Source of the DNA: Defluviitalea saccharophila | Lineage (GTDB): Bacteria; Bacillota; Clostridia; Lachnospirales; Defluviitaleaceae | Direction of reading: 5' to 3' | DNA: 64,000 nucleotides | NCBI RefSeq assembly: GCF_038396635.1 | Contig: NZ_CP121687.1 | Coordinates: forward strand, 620,001 to 684,000 | In this document: piece by piece, positions 7,638 to 17,101 of the stretch | How positions within the stretch are numbered: the stretch's first letter is position 1 | How the letters are laid out: each line of letters starts with the position of its first letter | The notes under the pieces: model-generated | The model's database searches: none | Seen by the model: only the letters and a program-made list of their open reading frames with translations | Told to the model about the DNA's origin: nothing | Program-made: the position numbers and the translations under genes

Positions 7638-9053
7638 TTATACTGGATATACCTTGTTAGCTGTATCTGCTAAAGCAGGATCAACCTTTGTCTTTTGTGC
7701 TTGACGATATTTAAAGAATTCTTCTGCTACTTGTGGGAACAATGCATAAGATAAAACATCTTCATTCTGTTCTTTATACTGCTTCATTTCAGCTTCAATC
7801 TTGTCTAATTCAGGCTCTAATAAATCTGCAGGGCGGCATGTAATTGGTTTTTCGTCTCCAATAACCATTTTTCTAACTTCCTCTGAAATAGGTACAGGAG
7901 TTTTTCCATATTCCCCACGAACTAACGCCTTAGATTCTTTTGAAACCATTTTATATCTTTGGTTCATTAACACATTTAAAACCGCTTGAGTTCCTACAAT
8001 TTGGCTGGTTGGAGTTACCAATGGAGGATATCCAAAATCTTCACGAACTCTAGGAATTTCTTTTAATACTTCATAGAAACGGTCTTCTGCATTTTGTTTC
8101 TTAAGCTGTGAAACCAAGTTGGACAACATACCTCCTGGAACTTGGTACATAAGGGTTTTAATATCAACACCCAATACTTTAGGATCCAAAAGTCCTTCTT
8201 CCATTGCTTTTTCACGAAGAGGTCTAAGATAATCTGCAATCTCAGACATTACCTCTTGGTTAAGACCAGCATCATATGGAGTTCCTCTAAAAGTTTCAGC
8301 CATTACTTCTGTAGCCGGTTGAGAAGTTCCCATTGAGAAAGGAGACATAGCTGTATCGATGATATCAGCTCCAGCTTCAACACCTTTCATATAAGTCATT
8401 GCTACAACTCCACTGGTATAATGTCCGTGAAGTTCAATAGGTATATTAATAGCTTTCTTCAAGGCAGATACCAATTCATAGGAATCATAAGGAAGTAATA
8501 ATCCTGCCATATCTTTAATACAAATTGAATCTGCTCCCATGTTTTCAAATTGCTTTGCTAATTTCACATAGTATTCTAATGTATGTACTTCACTTAAAGT
8601 ATAAGAAATAGCAACCTGAGCATGGCCTTTTTCTTTCTTTGTTGCATTTATGGCAGTTTCCAAGTTTCTTGGATCGTTTAATGCATCAAAGATACGTATA
8701 ATGTCAATACCATTTGCAATACTCTTTTGAACAAAATATTCAACAACATCATCTGCATAGTGACGATATCCTAAAATATTCTGTCCTCTTAAGAGCATCT
8801 GAAGTTTTGTATTTTTAATCGCTGCTCTTAACTTTCTTAAACGTTCCCATGGATCTTCCTTTAAGAAACGTAAAGATGCATCAAAAGTTGCGCCTCCCCA
8901 TACTTCCATGGAGTAAAATCCTACTTGGTCCATTTTTTCAGCTATAGGAAGCATTTCTTCAGTTTTCATTCTTGTTGCTATTAAAGATTGATGGGCATCA
9001 CGAAATGTGGTATCCGTAATCTTTACTGGTCTATTCTTAACTTGTTCTGACAT
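7638..9053 (-). CDS. oadA: oxaloacetate decarboxylase alpha-type carboxyltransferase subunit
   Basis: About 471 residues, the HMGL-like carboxyltransferase TIM barrel plus PYC_OADA domain. Signatures are ITDTTFRDAHQSL at the N-terminus (metal-binding aspartate), the MEVWGGATFD segment, the biotin-acceptor lysine region CIKDMAGLL, and metal ligands in ELHGHYTSG. It lacks the C-terminal biotinyl domain of full-length OadA; the biotin carrier is encoded separately in the same operon. It transfers CO2 between a 2-oxo acid (oxaloacetate/pyruvate) and biotin. This is the last gene of the five-gene operon. The second ATG of the initial pair (9053) sits 6 nt after GGAGGT and is preferred over 9056. 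Confidence 0.93.
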   Translation of the reverse strand: MSEQVKNRPVKITDTTFRDAHQSLIATRMKTEEMLPIAEKMDQVGFYSMEVWGGATFDASLRFLKEDPWERLRKLRAAIKNTKLQMLLRGQNILGYRHYADDVVEYFVQKSIANGIDIIRIFDALNDPRNLETAINATKKEKGHAQVAISYTLSEVHTLEYYVKLAKQFENMGADSICIKDMAGLLLPYDSYELVSALKKAINIPIELHGHYTSGVVAMTYMKGVEAGADIIDTAMSPFSMGTSQPATEVMAETFRGTPYDAGLNQEVMSEIADYLRPLREKAMEEGLLDPKVLGVDIKTLMYQVPGGMLSNLVSQLKKQNAEDRFYEVLKEIPRVREDFGYPPLVTPTSQIVGTQAVLNVLMNQRYKMVSKESKALVRGEYGKTPVPISEEVRKMVIGDEKPITCRPADLLEPELDKIEAEMKQYKEQNEDVLSYALFPQVAEEFFKYRQAQKTKVDPALADTANKVYPV

Positions 9054-9078
9054 CATTCTACCTCCTTCTTAGATTATA

Positions 9079-10248
9079 TTAACCGAATATTGATAATAAT
9101 ACTCCTGCTGCAACTGCCGAACCAATAACTCCTGCAACATTCGGCCCCATTGCATGCATCAGTAAGAAGTTTGTTGGATTTTCTTCTTTACCAACTTTTT
9201 GTACAACACGGGCTGCCATAGGCACTGCAGACACTCCCGCTGCACCAATCAGAGGATTAACCTTTCCTCCCGACAACTTATACATAAGTTTTCCAAAAAG
9301 CACACCGGCAGCTGTTCCAATTGAAAACGCTACCAATCCAAGGGCTATAATCCCTAAGGTTTTCGGATTCAAAAAGTTCTCTGCACTGGCTGTTGCTCCA
9401 ACTGTAGTACCTAAGAAAATTGTTACGATATACATTAATGCATTGGATGCAGTGTCAACTAATTTTCCTACAACACCACTTTCTCTCAATAAATTACCAA
9501 ACATAAGCATTCCTACCAAAGGTGCTGCAGATGGAAGTAAGAGAGAAACTAATATTGTAACGATGATTGGAAATATGATTTTTTCATTTTGAGAAACAGG
9601 TCTTAACTGTTCCATTTTTACTTTTCTTTCTTTTTCAGTCGTTAAAGCTCTCATAATTGGTGGCTGAATGATAGGTACCAATGCCATGTATGAATATGCA
9701 GCTACGGCAATAGGGCCTAACAAATGAGGCGCCAATCTGGATGTTAAATAGATAGCTGTAGGACCGTCTGCTCCTCCGATAATACCAATACTTGCTGCTT
9801 CAGCACCGGTGAAATTAATTACCGGTATGATGTATTTTAGAAGCAAAGCTCCTAAGAATGCAAAGAAAATACCAAATTGAGCTGCTGCCCCTAATAAAAT
9901 ACTTCTTGGATTGGCAATCAGTGGACCAAAATCAGTCATTGCTCCTACTCCCAAGAAAATAAGGGGTGGGAAAATACCTAATTTAACGCCTTGATATAAA
10001 TAATAAAGAATTCCACCTACTTCACCATTGGCAGGGCCTGCCATCATTCCTGCAAGAGGTAAATTGGTTAGTAACATTCCAAAAGAAATAGGTAATAATA
10101 ATAACGGTTCATACTCTTTTTTAATTGCAAGATACATTAAAATCAATGAAATGCCTATCATGATAACATGACTTATAGTTAAGCCAGCAAAGCCAGAAGT
10201 AGAATACAAATCTCCTAGTGTTTCTATGATCATGTTTACAAAGTTCAT
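9079..10248 (-). CDS. oadB: Na+-translocating decarboxylase beta subunit (OadB/GcdB family)
   Basis: 389 residues and strongly hydrophobic, with about ten membrane segments. The family signatures are [13 protein letters not shown], the [17 protein letters not shown] region with its conserved aspartate, [14 protein letters not shown], and the C-terminal [20 protein letters not shown] and [14 protein letters not shown]. In this family the subunit decarboxylates carboxybiotin and couples it to sodium export. It is flanked by the biotin carrier gene upstream and oadA downstream with 25-38 nt gaps, consistent with one complex. The sequence alone cannot tell which acyl substrate the whole complex uses. 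Confidence 0.95.
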   Translation of the reverse strand: MNFVNMIIETLGDLYSTSGFAGLTISHVIMIGISLILMYLAIKKEYEPLLLLPISFGMLLTNLPLAGMMAGPANGEVGGILYYLYQGVKLGIFPPLIFLGVGAMTDFGPLIANPRSILLGAAAQFGIFFAFLGALLLKYIIPVINFTGAEAASIGIIGGADGPTAIYLTSRLAPHLLGPIAVAAYSYMALVPIIQPPIMRALTTEKERKVKMEQLRPVSQNEKIIFPIIVTILVSLLLPSAAPLVGMLMFGNLLRESGVVGKLVDTASNALMYIVTIFLGTTVGATASAENFLNPKTLGIIALGLVAFSIGTAAGVLFGKLMYKLSGGKVNPLIGAAGVSAVPMAARVVQKVGKEENPTNFLLMHAMGPNVAGVIGSAVAAGVLLSIFG

Positions 10249-10286
10249 TTGACTTACTCCCTCCTTTTCAAATGATGGTCAGGATA

Positions 10287-10688
10287 TTAGCCGATGGTTG
10301 CGATTAAGTCTCCTGTATTTACAGACGCTCCTTTGGATGTATTGATAGAAGCTATTTTACCGTCAGCGGTTGCAACAATTTCATTTTCCATTTTCATTGC
10401 TTCCAAAATAGCAATTGTATCTCCTAATTTTACGCTGTCACCAATATTAACTTTAATTTCCAAGATAGTTCCAGGCATTGGGGAGGTTACTTTTGTTGCT
10501 CCTGCTGGTACTGCTGCTGGTGCTGGTGTCGCTGCCTTTTGTGGAGCTGCTTTTGGAGCTGCTGGTGCTGATGGAGCGGGAGCTGCAGTTACAGGTGCTG
10601 CCACTGGAGCTGCTGCTTGGCCTCCTTGTAATTCTTCAACTTCCACTTCATATGTATTTCCATTTACTGTAACTTGAAATTTTCTCAT
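10287..10688 (-). CDS. biotin carboxyl carrier protein of decarboxylase
   Basis: 133 residues. A short N-terminal beta segment is followed by an Ala/Pro-rich flexible linker (about residues 25-62) and then a biotinyl domain with the canonical EAMKMEN site. K99 is the expected biotinylated lysine. The linker gives the swinging-arm mobility needed to move biotin between the carboxyltransferase and the membrane subunit. It belongs to the GcdC/MmdC/1.3S type. The low-complexity linker produces long antisense frames that are not genes. Confidence 0.96.
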   Translation of the reverse strand: MRKFQVTVNGNTYEVEVEELQGGQAAAPVAAPVTAAPAPSAPAAPKAAPQKAATPAPAAVPAGATKVTSPMPGTILEIKVNIGDSVKLGDTIAILEAMKMENEIVATADGKIASINTSKGASVNTGDLIATIG

Positions 10689-10718
10689 TTTAACTCCTCC
10701 TTTATTATTAGAACTTAA

Positions 10719-11075
10719 TTAAAATGTGTTTTGAACTTGACTCATTCGGCCTGCTTTATTCCATGCCGAAGTATTGGAATTAATTCTTCTGAAAGAACGA
10801 ACTCTTAGTTGATCTGTTGAAGTTTCTAAACTAGCTGCAATTGCTGCTGTGATTACAGCAATCAATTCTAAATCATCTTGCTCAGTTACCATTTCTTCAT
10901 GTATTTCTTCCTGAACAACAATTTCTTCAAGCTTTGGCTCTTCTGGCTTTTTACTGGAAGGACCTTCTGCAAGAATACGAAAAACATCAAGGATATAGGA
11001 TAAAGCAATCAAAGCCATAAATGTAACTCCCATACCAATGACGGTTACCATTAAACCATGAATAAATTGTTCCAT
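10719..11075 (-). CDS. OadG family gamma/delta subunit of Na+ decarboxylase
   Basis: 118 residues. One membrane helix (residues about 8-34, GLMVTVIGMGVTFMALIALSYIL) is followed by an acidic stretch and a short C-terminal region with AVITAAIAASL and RRINSNTSAWNKAGR. This matches the OadG/MmdD-type subunits that anchor and stabilise the sodium-pumping decarboxylase. Its position between the carboxyltransferase and the biotin carrier supports the call. Members of this family are poorly conserved, so the exact subtype is uncertain. Confidence 0.85.
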   Translation of the reverse strand: MEQFIHGLMVTVIGMGVTFMALIALSYILDVFRILAEGPSSKKPEEPKLEEIVVQEEIHEEMVTEQDDLELIAVITAAIAASLETSTDQLRVRSFRRINSNTSAWNKAGRMSQVQNTF

Positions 11076-11094
11076 TTTATCACCTCACGTTTAT

Positions 11095-12639
11095 TTAAAC
11101 CGTGCCATGCTTTTTAGTAGGTCTTTGTTCTCTTTTACTATAAAGCATTTCTAAAGCTGCAATTACTCGTTTCCTTGTAGCTGCCGGCTCAATAATATCA
11201 TCTATATATCCTCTTCCAGCAACTGTATAAGGACTTGCTTGCATAGCAGAAAATTCTTCCATTTTCTCTGCTCTTAAACTGCTTGGATCTTCTGATGATT
11301 TTAATTCATCTGCATACATAATATTTACTGCACCTTCTGGATTCATTACAGAAATTTGAGCAGTTGGCCAAGCAAAAACAATATCTGCGCCTATATGTTT
11401 GCTGTTCATAGCAATATATGCACTTCCAAAAGCTTTTCTAACGATAACATTTACTTTTGGTACTGTAGCATTTGCAAAAGCATATACCAGTTTACTGCTT
11501 TGTTTTAATATGCCTCTTTGTTCTTCTTCAACAGAAGCTTTAAAGCCTGCTACATCCGTAATTGAAACGATAGGAATATTGAAAGCATCACAGAACTGTA
11601 CGAATTCTGAACCTTTTTGAGCAGCTTTGCTATCTAGTAATCCCTCATTTTCTTGAGATTGATTAGCCACTATTCCAACACTGCTTCCATTAAGACGGAT
11701 AAAACCAGCCACAAGATTTTTAGCATATTTAGCTTGTACTTCAAAAAACTCTCTATCATCTGCAAGAGATCTTATAACTGTCTTGATATCAAAGGATTCA
11801 TTCAAATCATCTGGCACTATCGAGTTTAATACAGAATCCACACGATTTAAATCATCACTAACCTCATAAATCGGTGCATCTTCCAAATTATTTGCGGGAA
11901 GATAAGCAATTAATTTCCTTACGTTTTCAATACATTCTTCTTCTTTATCATATTGGAAATGTACCATTCCGCTTTTTTCGCTATGTACATTGGCATTTCC
12001 TATAGTATCAAATGTTGCATTTTTGCTTTCTGCACCCTCAAATGTATTCGGACTATTCATAAACAATCTTGCATTTTTAGAAACCATAAATGTAAAATCT
12101 GAAAGTCCTGGTACGAAGCCAGCGCCACCTACGCAATCTCCTAATATAACAGAGATTTGAGGTATTACTCCGGATGCAAGAGACTGCTTCAAAAATAGGT
12201 TTCCATATCCATTTAAACCATCAACACTTTCTTGGAGTCTTAAGCCAGCTGAATCTAAAAATGCAACGATTGGAGCTCCCATCTTCATTGCTTGATCGTA
12301 AAGAGATATAATTTTTTGGGCATGCATTTCTCCCACAGATCCTCCTAAAACGGTAGAATCCTGGCTGTATACATATACCAAACGGCCTTCGACAGTACCA
12401 TACCCTGTAACAACACCATCAGCAGGGGCATTTTTTTCTGCCATATTGAAGGCTGTAGAACGATGTGTAACAAATGTGCCAATTTCTACAAAACTGCTTT
12501 CATCAAGAAATTTTTCAATGCGTTCTCTGGCAGTCAATTTGCCATTACTGTGAAGTTTCTTGATTTCTGCTTCACCGCCGCCCATTTTTATTGCGGAACG
12601 ACGCGCATCGAGTTCATTTACTTTAGACAATGTACTCAT
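11095..12639 (-). CDS. mmdA: acyl-CoA carboxyltransferase (methylmalonyl-CoA decarboxylase alpha / 12S type)
   Basis: 514 residues, the full length of a two-half crotonase-like carboxyltransferase. The N-half has the acyl-CoA and oxyanion elements PIVAFLDSAGLRLQES and GDCVGGAGFVPGLSDF. The C-half has FNIPIVSITDVAGF, a degenerate form of the usual PGF motif, and KAFGSAYIAMNSK. Enzymes of this group decarboxylate methylmalonyl-CoA or act as the 12S subunit of transcarboxylase. It is the first gene of the operon, preceded by a good promoter. Glutaconyl- or other acyl-CoA specificity cannot be ruled out. Confidence 0.88.
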   Translation of the reverse strand: MSTLSKVNELDARRSAIKMGGGEAEIKKLHSNGKLTARERIEKFLDESSFVEIGTFVTHRSTAFNMAEKNAPADGVVTGYGTVEGRLVYVYSQDSTVLGGSVGEMHAQKIISLYDQAMKMGAPIVAFLDSAGLRLQESVDGLNGYGNLFLKQSLASGVIPQISVILGDCVGGAGFVPGLSDFTFMVSKNARLFMNSPNTFEGAESKNATFDTIGNANVHSEKSGMVHFQYDKEEECIENVRKLIAYLPANNLEDAPIYEVSDDLNRVDSVLNSIVPDDLNESFDIKTVIRSLADDREFFEVQAKYAKNLVAGFIRLNGSSVGIVANQSQENEGLLDSKAAQKGSEFVQFCDAFNIPIVSITDVAGFKASVEEEQRGILKQSSKLVYAFANATVPKVNVIVRKAFGSAYIAMNSKHIGADIVFAWPTAQISVMNPEGAVNIMYADELKSSEDPSSLRAEKMEEFSAMQASPYTVAGRGYIDDIIEPAATRKRVIAALEMLYSKREQRPTKKHGTV

Positions 12640-12698
12640 TTATAACCCTCCATTTTTAAATTTTAGGCTCTGTTAAAAACGCGACAATCGCCAATTTT

Positions 12699-12727
12699 AT
12701 TCTACAGCATTATTCCAATCTATGCAA
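12699..12727 (-). promoter_or_regulatory. promoter of the decarboxylase operon
   Basis: TTGCAT, 17 nt, TAGAAT on the minus strand, 60 bp upstream of mmdA. Between it and the gene is a small GCGA/TCGC hairpin (12681-12691) within the leader. Confidence 0.65.
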
Positions 12728-12761
12728 GTATTTTAAAAATATAAAATATCTTATCCTAAAT

Positions 12762-13325
12762 TTATAACTTTTGAACTAAATAAACAATCGGCGGACTTCC
12801 AGAACGGTTTAAAAAATTAAACTTTGCAGTAATAAATGTTTTATTGTCCAGTTCACTTAAGAATTGCTCTACAGCTTCTTTTTCTTCGCTTCCGCCGGAA
12901 TGTCCCCAATAACTTATAATAGTGATAAATCCTCCCCGGGATAATAAACAAGAAATCTTTTCTAATGCTTCCAAAGTCGATTTAGCCTGAGTGATAATTC
13001 CTTCGTTCCCACCAGGTAAATAGCCTAAATTAAACATGGCTCCGCCAATAGGATGAGATATATACTTATCTATATTGCTGTGAGAATCATGAATAAGATT
13101 GACTCTATCTATTAATCCTTCACTCTCCAGTCTTTGCCTTGCATGATCTATCGCTTGCTCTTGAATGTCAAAACCTATAACTTTGCCCAGTGGCCCTACA
13201 GCTTTTGCCAAAAACAAAGAATCAAAACCGTTGCCAACCGTTGCATCCACTATAGTGTCTCCCGGTTTAATGATTGGTATTAGTATTTCATGGATCATAT
13301 CTGTCAACTTGGTATTTAAAAACAA
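12762..13325 (-). CDS. mnmM: SAM-dependent methyltransferase, MnmM/YtqB family
   Basis: 187 residues. The class I methyltransferase motifs are visible: IVDATVGNGFDSLFLA (motif I), VIGFDIQEQAIDHARQRL, and the family-specific MFNLGYLPGGNE near residue 100. B. subtilis YtqB (MnmM) methylates the 5-aminomethyl group of wobble uridine in tRNA, and this protein has the same layout. The start appears to be TTG at 13325. A GGTGATG site overlaps the stop codon of speB just upstream, so translation is probably coupled. The gene ends the speE-speB-mnmM run. Confidence 0.85.
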   Translation of the reverse strand: MFLNTKLTDMIHEILIPIIKPGDTIVDATVGNGFDSLFLAKAVGPLGKVIGFDIQEQAIDHARQRLESEGLIDRVNLIHDSHSNIDKYISHPIGGAMFNLGYLPGGNEGIITQAKSTLEALEKISCLLSRGGFITIISYWGHSGGSEEKEAVEQFLSELDNKTFITAKFNFLNRSGSPPIVYLVQKL

Positions 13326-13333
13326 TTCATCAC

Positions 13334-14206
13334 CTACTTTGAGACTGCAAGCATCATCTCTCTAATAAGTTTAGCTGCTAATAGAGAAGTGCGATCCGCA
13401 ACATCGTATACCGGGGAAACTTCAACCAAATCAAATCCTACGATGTTGAGAGATTTAAAAAGCAAGATACTTTCAATCATTTCCTTTGATGATATGCCGC
13501 CAGCTTCAGGGGTTCCGGTAGCACAGGCATAGGCTGGGTCCAACACGTCGATATCCAGGGTAACATGAACAGGTCTTCCCTTCAATTCCGGAAGACATTT
13601 TTTAAGGGGTTCTAGTACCTCAAATGGATAGAAATTCAAATTCTTCTTAGCAAATTCAAATTCTTCTTTCGTTCCGGAACGAATACCGAATTGATATATA
13701 TTTTTAGGGTTTATAAAATCACAGCAGCGCCTGATAACCGTTGCATGGGATCGATTTTCACCAATATAGTCTTCTCTAAGATCCGCATGGGCATCAATAT
13801 GAATTAATACCAAATCCTCTTTATATTTATTGTAAACTTCTTCGATTACCGGAAGGCTTATTAAATGCTCTCCCCCTAGCACGATCGGAAATTTATTATC
13901 ATCTAAAACTTCCCTGGTTGCTTGTGAAATAAGTGACAAACATTTATCGACATTTCCAAATGGAAGGTCCAAGTCCCCTCCATCGTAATAAGAAATGTCT
14001 TCCAGACTTTTATTTTGATAAAAGCTGTACTCTTCTATGCCTATGGATACCTCTCGAATTTTCATAGGGCCTTGTCTTGTCCCCGGTCTAAAACTGGTTG
14101 TAAAATCCATCGGTACACCGAATAAAATGATATCTGCTTCTTCATATTTTTCTGTTGAACCCATAAAATGGGGAAAAAGTGTCTGTTTAGTCTTTAATAT
14201 ATCCAT
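13334..14206 (-). CDS. speB: agmatinase / ureohydrolase
   Basis: 290 residues of the arginase-agmatinase family. The dimanganese ligands are all present: GGEHLISLP, IHIDAHADLR, and the C-terminal TLDIDVLDPAYACATGTPEAGG. Lying directly behind spermidine synthase (9 nt gap), it is most likely agmatinase, making putrescine and urea from agmatine for SpeE to use. No arginine decarboxylase or SAM decarboxylase gene is in the window. The substrate is inferred from that context. Confidence 0.93.
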   Translation of the reverse strand: MDILKTKQTLFPHFMGSTEKYEEADIILFGVPMDFTTSFRPGTRQGPMKIREVSIGIEEYSFYQNKSLEDISYYDGGDLDLPFGNVDKCLSLISQATREVLDDNKFPIVLGGEHLISLPVIEEVYNKYKEDLVLIHIDAHADLREDYIGENRSHATVIRRCCDFINPKNIYQFGIRSGTKEEFEFAKKNLNFYPFEVLEPLKKCLPELKGRPVHVTLDIDVLDPAYACATGTPEAGGISSKEMIESILLFKSLNIVGFDLVEVSPVYDVADRTSLLAAKLIREMMLAVSK

Positions 14207-14215
14207 GTCACTCTC

Positions 14216-15043
14216 CTACTTAGTTAATAATTCTACGAATCTCGGCAATACAAAGCATGCCTTGTGAATCTTCGGTGTATAATATTTGGTATCAATTTCA
14301 GGTATTGTACTAATATCAACTGCTTCCGGATCATATTTTTTAGAACCTATCGTAAATGTCCACATTCCGCTGGGATAGGTAGGAATATTACAGGTATAAA
14401 GTTTTGTAATAGGAAAGATCTCTCTGACATCCTTAAAAACTTTTTTAATCAGCTCCGATTTAAACCACGGATTATCGGTTTGAGCAACAAAAAGACCATC
14501 TTCTTTTAAAGATTCATAAATCCCTTGATAAAAGCCTCTTTCAAACAGCGGAGCAGCTGGACCTACGGGTTCAGTAGAATCCACCATAATCACATCGTAT
14601 TGATTTTTATTTTTATGTATGTGCATAAACCCGTCATCAACTAATACTTCTACTCTGGCATCATCTAATTTGCCTGCTATACTGGGAAGATATTTTTTAG
14701 AGTACTCTATTACTTTTCCATCTATTTCAACTAAAACTACTTTTTCTACTTGAGGATGTTTCAGAACTTCTCTTATGGCTCCCCCGTCTCCTCCTCCTAC
14801 AACCAAAACATGTTTCGGATTAGGATGGGTAAAAAGCACCGGATGGGTTACCATTTCATGATAAACAAATTCATCTTTTTCGGTAGTCATAACCATTCCA
14901 TCTAATACAAGCATGTTACCGAATTCCTTAGTTTGTATCATATCCAACTGTTGAAAATCTGTTTTCTCTGTGTGAAGTGATTTATTCACTTTCGCAGTAA
15001 TTCCAAAATTTTCAGTTTGCTTTTCTGTAAACCAAAGTTCCAT
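14216..15043 (-). CDS. speE: spermidine synthase
   Basis: 275 residues, the usual length. The aminopropyltransferase hallmarks are there: ELWFTEKQ at the N-terminus, [20 protein letters not shown], the nucleotide site [19 protein letters not shown], and the catalytic aspartate region [17 protein letters not shown]. It transfers the aminopropyl group from decarboxylated SAM to putrescine. The first gene of the polyamine pair, it starts 23 nt after rluB ends, so transcription may run through from rluB. Confidence 0.96.
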   Translation of the reverse strand: MELWFTEKQTENFGITAKVNKSLHTEKTDFQQLDMIQTKEFGNMLVLDGMVMTTEKDEFVYHEMVTHPVLFTHPNPKHVLVVGGGDGGAIREVLKHPQVEKVVLVEIDGKVIEYSKKYLPSIAGKLDDARVEVLVDDGFMHIHKNKNQYDVIMVDSTEPVGPAAPLFERGFYQGIYESLKEDGLFVAQTDNPWFKSELIKKVFKDVREIFPITKLYTCNIPTYPSGMWTFTIGSKKYDPEAVDISTIPEIDTKYYTPKIHKACFVLPRFVELLTK

Positions 15044-15066
15044 TCTTTTGCTCCCTTCACAATCTT

Positions 15067-15804
15067 TTATAAGTTTTTTAAGTAGTCAATTTCTTTTTGA
15101 GTCAGGCTTCTAAATTTCCCTACAGGAAGATCTCCTAATAAAATCTCTCCGATGGCAATCCTTTTTAAATTTATGACAGGATGCCCAATTGCCTCGCACA
15201 TCTTTCTAACCTGCCTGTTTCTGCCTTCATGAATGGTAATTTGAAGTGTGGCACTATTTGAAGATGTACGAATCATCTTAACCTTTGCAGGAGCTGTTTT
15301 ATAATCATCTATTACAACTCCTCGTCTTAGCTTATTTAATGACGCTTCACCAGGAACCCCCTTAACGGTTGCAAGGTATACTTTATCTATATGGTGCTTC
15401 GGATGGGTAATTTTATATGTTAATTCTCCATCATTTGTAAGCAATAGAAGACCTGATGTGTTATAGTCCAGTCTGCCAACTGGATATACTCTCTCCTTCA
15501 CAGAGTGGAGTAAGTCAATTACTGTTGGTCTATTAAACTGGTCATTTACAGTTGTAACATAATTTTCAGGTTTGTTCAACAGAAGATATACCTTCTTTTC
15601 TTTAATCTCAACTTTCTTTTCATTATATAGAATAACATCCTTATCAGGATTAATCTTAGTTCCTAAATTTGTAACAACCTGACCATTTACTTTTACCTTG
15701 CCTTGTAGTATATATTCTTCTGCTTTTCTTCTTGATGCAATTCCGGTATCCGCCAAAAACTTTTGAAGTCTAACCTCCACTGGCTTTTCCTTTTCTACAT
15801 TCAT
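15067..15804 (-). CDS. rluB: rRNA pseudouridine synthase, RluB/RsuA family
   Basis: 245 residues. An N-terminal S4 RNA-binding domain ([21 protein letters not shown]) precedes the RsuA-type catalytic domain, with the catalytic aspartate in [18 protein letters not shown] and the C-terminal [16 protein letters not shown]. It isomerises uridine in the 23S (RluB) or 16S (RsuA) rRNA; in Firmicutes this neighbourhood (scpAB, dac, rluB) usually carries RluB. It lies just past a terminator-like hairpin after the D,D-carboxypeptidase gene. Confidence 0.9.
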   Translation of the reverse strand: MNVEKEKPVEVRLQKFLADTGIASRRKAEEYILQGKVKVNGQVVTNLGTKINPDKDVILYNEKKVEIKEKKVYLLLNKPENYVTTVNDQFNRPTVIDLLHSVKERVYPVGRLDYNTSGLLLLTNDGELTYKITHPKHHIDKVYLATVKGVPGEASLNKLRRGVVIDDYKTAPAKVKMIRTSSNSATLQITIHEGRNRQVRKMCEAIGHPVINLKRIAIGEILLGDLPVGKFRSLTQKEIDYLKNL

Positions 15805-15827
15805 ACGTCCATTCCCCTCAAAGAAAA

Positions 15828-15868
15828 AATAATAGGCTAAAGGTTATTCCTTTTCACCTATTATTATA
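15828..15868 (-). terminator. terminator of the D,D-carboxypeptidase gene
   Basis: On the minus strand an imperfect hairpin (9-bp outer stem, 2-nt internal bulge, 5-bp inner stem) overlaps the last codons of the carboxypeptidase gene and runs into TTTTTTC just before rluB. It probably attenuates read-through into rluB. Confidence 0.7.
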
Positions 15869-17031
15869 CCGTACTTAGTCAATTTTAACCAATTATTTAA
15901 TACTTTCTTTAAAGATGTAGGAAAATCATGTCTTTCAATATTTCTGTCAGCAACCAGAGGCACAGTTCCTATGAGCTCATTCCCTATGCTCACCTGTACC
16001 GTTCCTAATTTTTGTCCCTTAGTTATGGGAGCCTCAACAGATTGTGGGGCATCGATTTTAATTTGTACTTTAGACCTTTCTTCTTCATTTAGCGTGGTAA
16101 AAATATCTTTGCCTGAATACAATGATACACTGGTCTCTTTAGCTCGTTCTACCGGTATGGTTTTGAGGAGTTTATTTTTCTCTAAGAGACAAACCTTTTT
16201 GTAATACTTAAAACCATAATTCATGAGTCTCTTTGTATCAACCCATTTTTGTTCTTTTCCCCTGGCGCCCCATCCGCTGGCCAGTACTACAGAAATAAGC
16301 TGCATTCCGTTTTGTTTTGCTGCTCCAACAAAACAATATCCTGCCTTTCCTGTATAACCAGTCTTTACGCCATTTGCTCCTGGATACTCATTTAAAAATC
16401 TATTGGTATTGCTTAAATAATAAGAGCGATAATTGCCCTCTTGAGGGATGGTGATCTGTTTTGTATTGATGATTTCAACAAATTTAGGATTTTTCATTGC
16501 ATAACGGGTAATTAAAGCCAAATCATAGGCTGTAGATTGATGACCATTTGCATCAAGTCCATTGGGCGTTTTAAATACAGTATTTTTTGCCCCAAGCTCT
16601 CTTGCTTTTTGGGTCATTTTTTCACAAAAGGCTTCTACAGAACCACTTATATGTTCAGCAATTGCAACTGCTGCATCATTAGAAGATTTCATCATAAGAG
16701 CATATAGTAAATCTTCTAGCCTCTGTTTTTCTCCTGCTTTTAATCTAAGTTTTACCTCTGGAGCTCGGGCAGCCCTTTTACTTACTGTAACCACATCGTC
16801 AAGCATTCCACTTTCTAAAGCAAGGATACAAGTCATTATTTTGGTTGTACTTGCCATCGCCTTTGGTTCATGAGCATTTTTTTCCCAAAGTATTCGTCCT
16901 GTGTCCGCTTCAATTAAAATTGCAGCTTGTGCTTCTACTTTAGGCTCATTGCTTTTTGCTCCGTAAACTGGAATTGAAAATGAAAAAAATAAGATAATCG
17001 ATAGAGTAAAGCTTAGAATTTTTTTATACAT
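15844..17031 (-). CDS. D-alanyl-D-alanine carboxypeptidase (DacF/DacB-like, S11)
   Basis: About 395 residues. A signal peptide at residues 1-24 (MYKKILSFTLSIILFFSFS, ending PVYGA) is followed by a penicillin-binding serine peptidase domain with S61-x-x-K64 (STTK), SSND and KTGYTGKAG, and then a C-terminal beta-rich domain with an amphipathic tail. It trims peptidoglycan pentapeptides outside the membrane. The start at 17031 is chosen because AAAGGAGT lies directly upstream and the signal peptide then begins at once; the 16 codons further out add only a non-signal extension. It is one of two such enzymes in the window. Position near gerW suggests a spore cortex role. Confidence 0.93.
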   Translation of the reverse strand: MYKKILSFTLSIILFFSFSIPVYGAKSNEPKVEAQAAILIEADTGRILWEKNAHEPKAMASTTKIMTCILALESGMLDDVVTVSKRAARAPEVKLRLKAGEKQRLEDLLYALMMKSSNDAAVAIAEHISGSVEAFCEKMTQKARELGAKNTVFKTPNGLDANGHQSTAYDLALITRYAMKNPKFVEIINTKQITIPQEGNYRSYYLSNTNRFLNEYPGANGVKTGYTGKAGYCFVGAAKQNGMQLISVVLASGWGARGKEQKWVDTKRLMNYGFKYYKKVCLLEKNKLLKTIPVERAKETSVSLYSGKDIFTTLNEEERSKVQIKIDAPQSVEAPITKGQKLGTVQVSIGNELIGTVPLVADRNIERHDFPTSLKKVLNNWLKLTKYGIIIGEKE

Positions 17032-17101
17032 ACCCGACTCCTTTTCTAAAACCTTTACTTTCATCATATAAGAATACAACTTGTTTTATGCAGAAGTTTT
17101 A

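Noticed and set aside
10294-10677. 127-codon frame antisense to the biotin carrier gene
   Set aside because: It arises from the Ala/Pro-rich linker read on the other strand; the biotin carrier with its EAMKMEN site is clearly the real gene.
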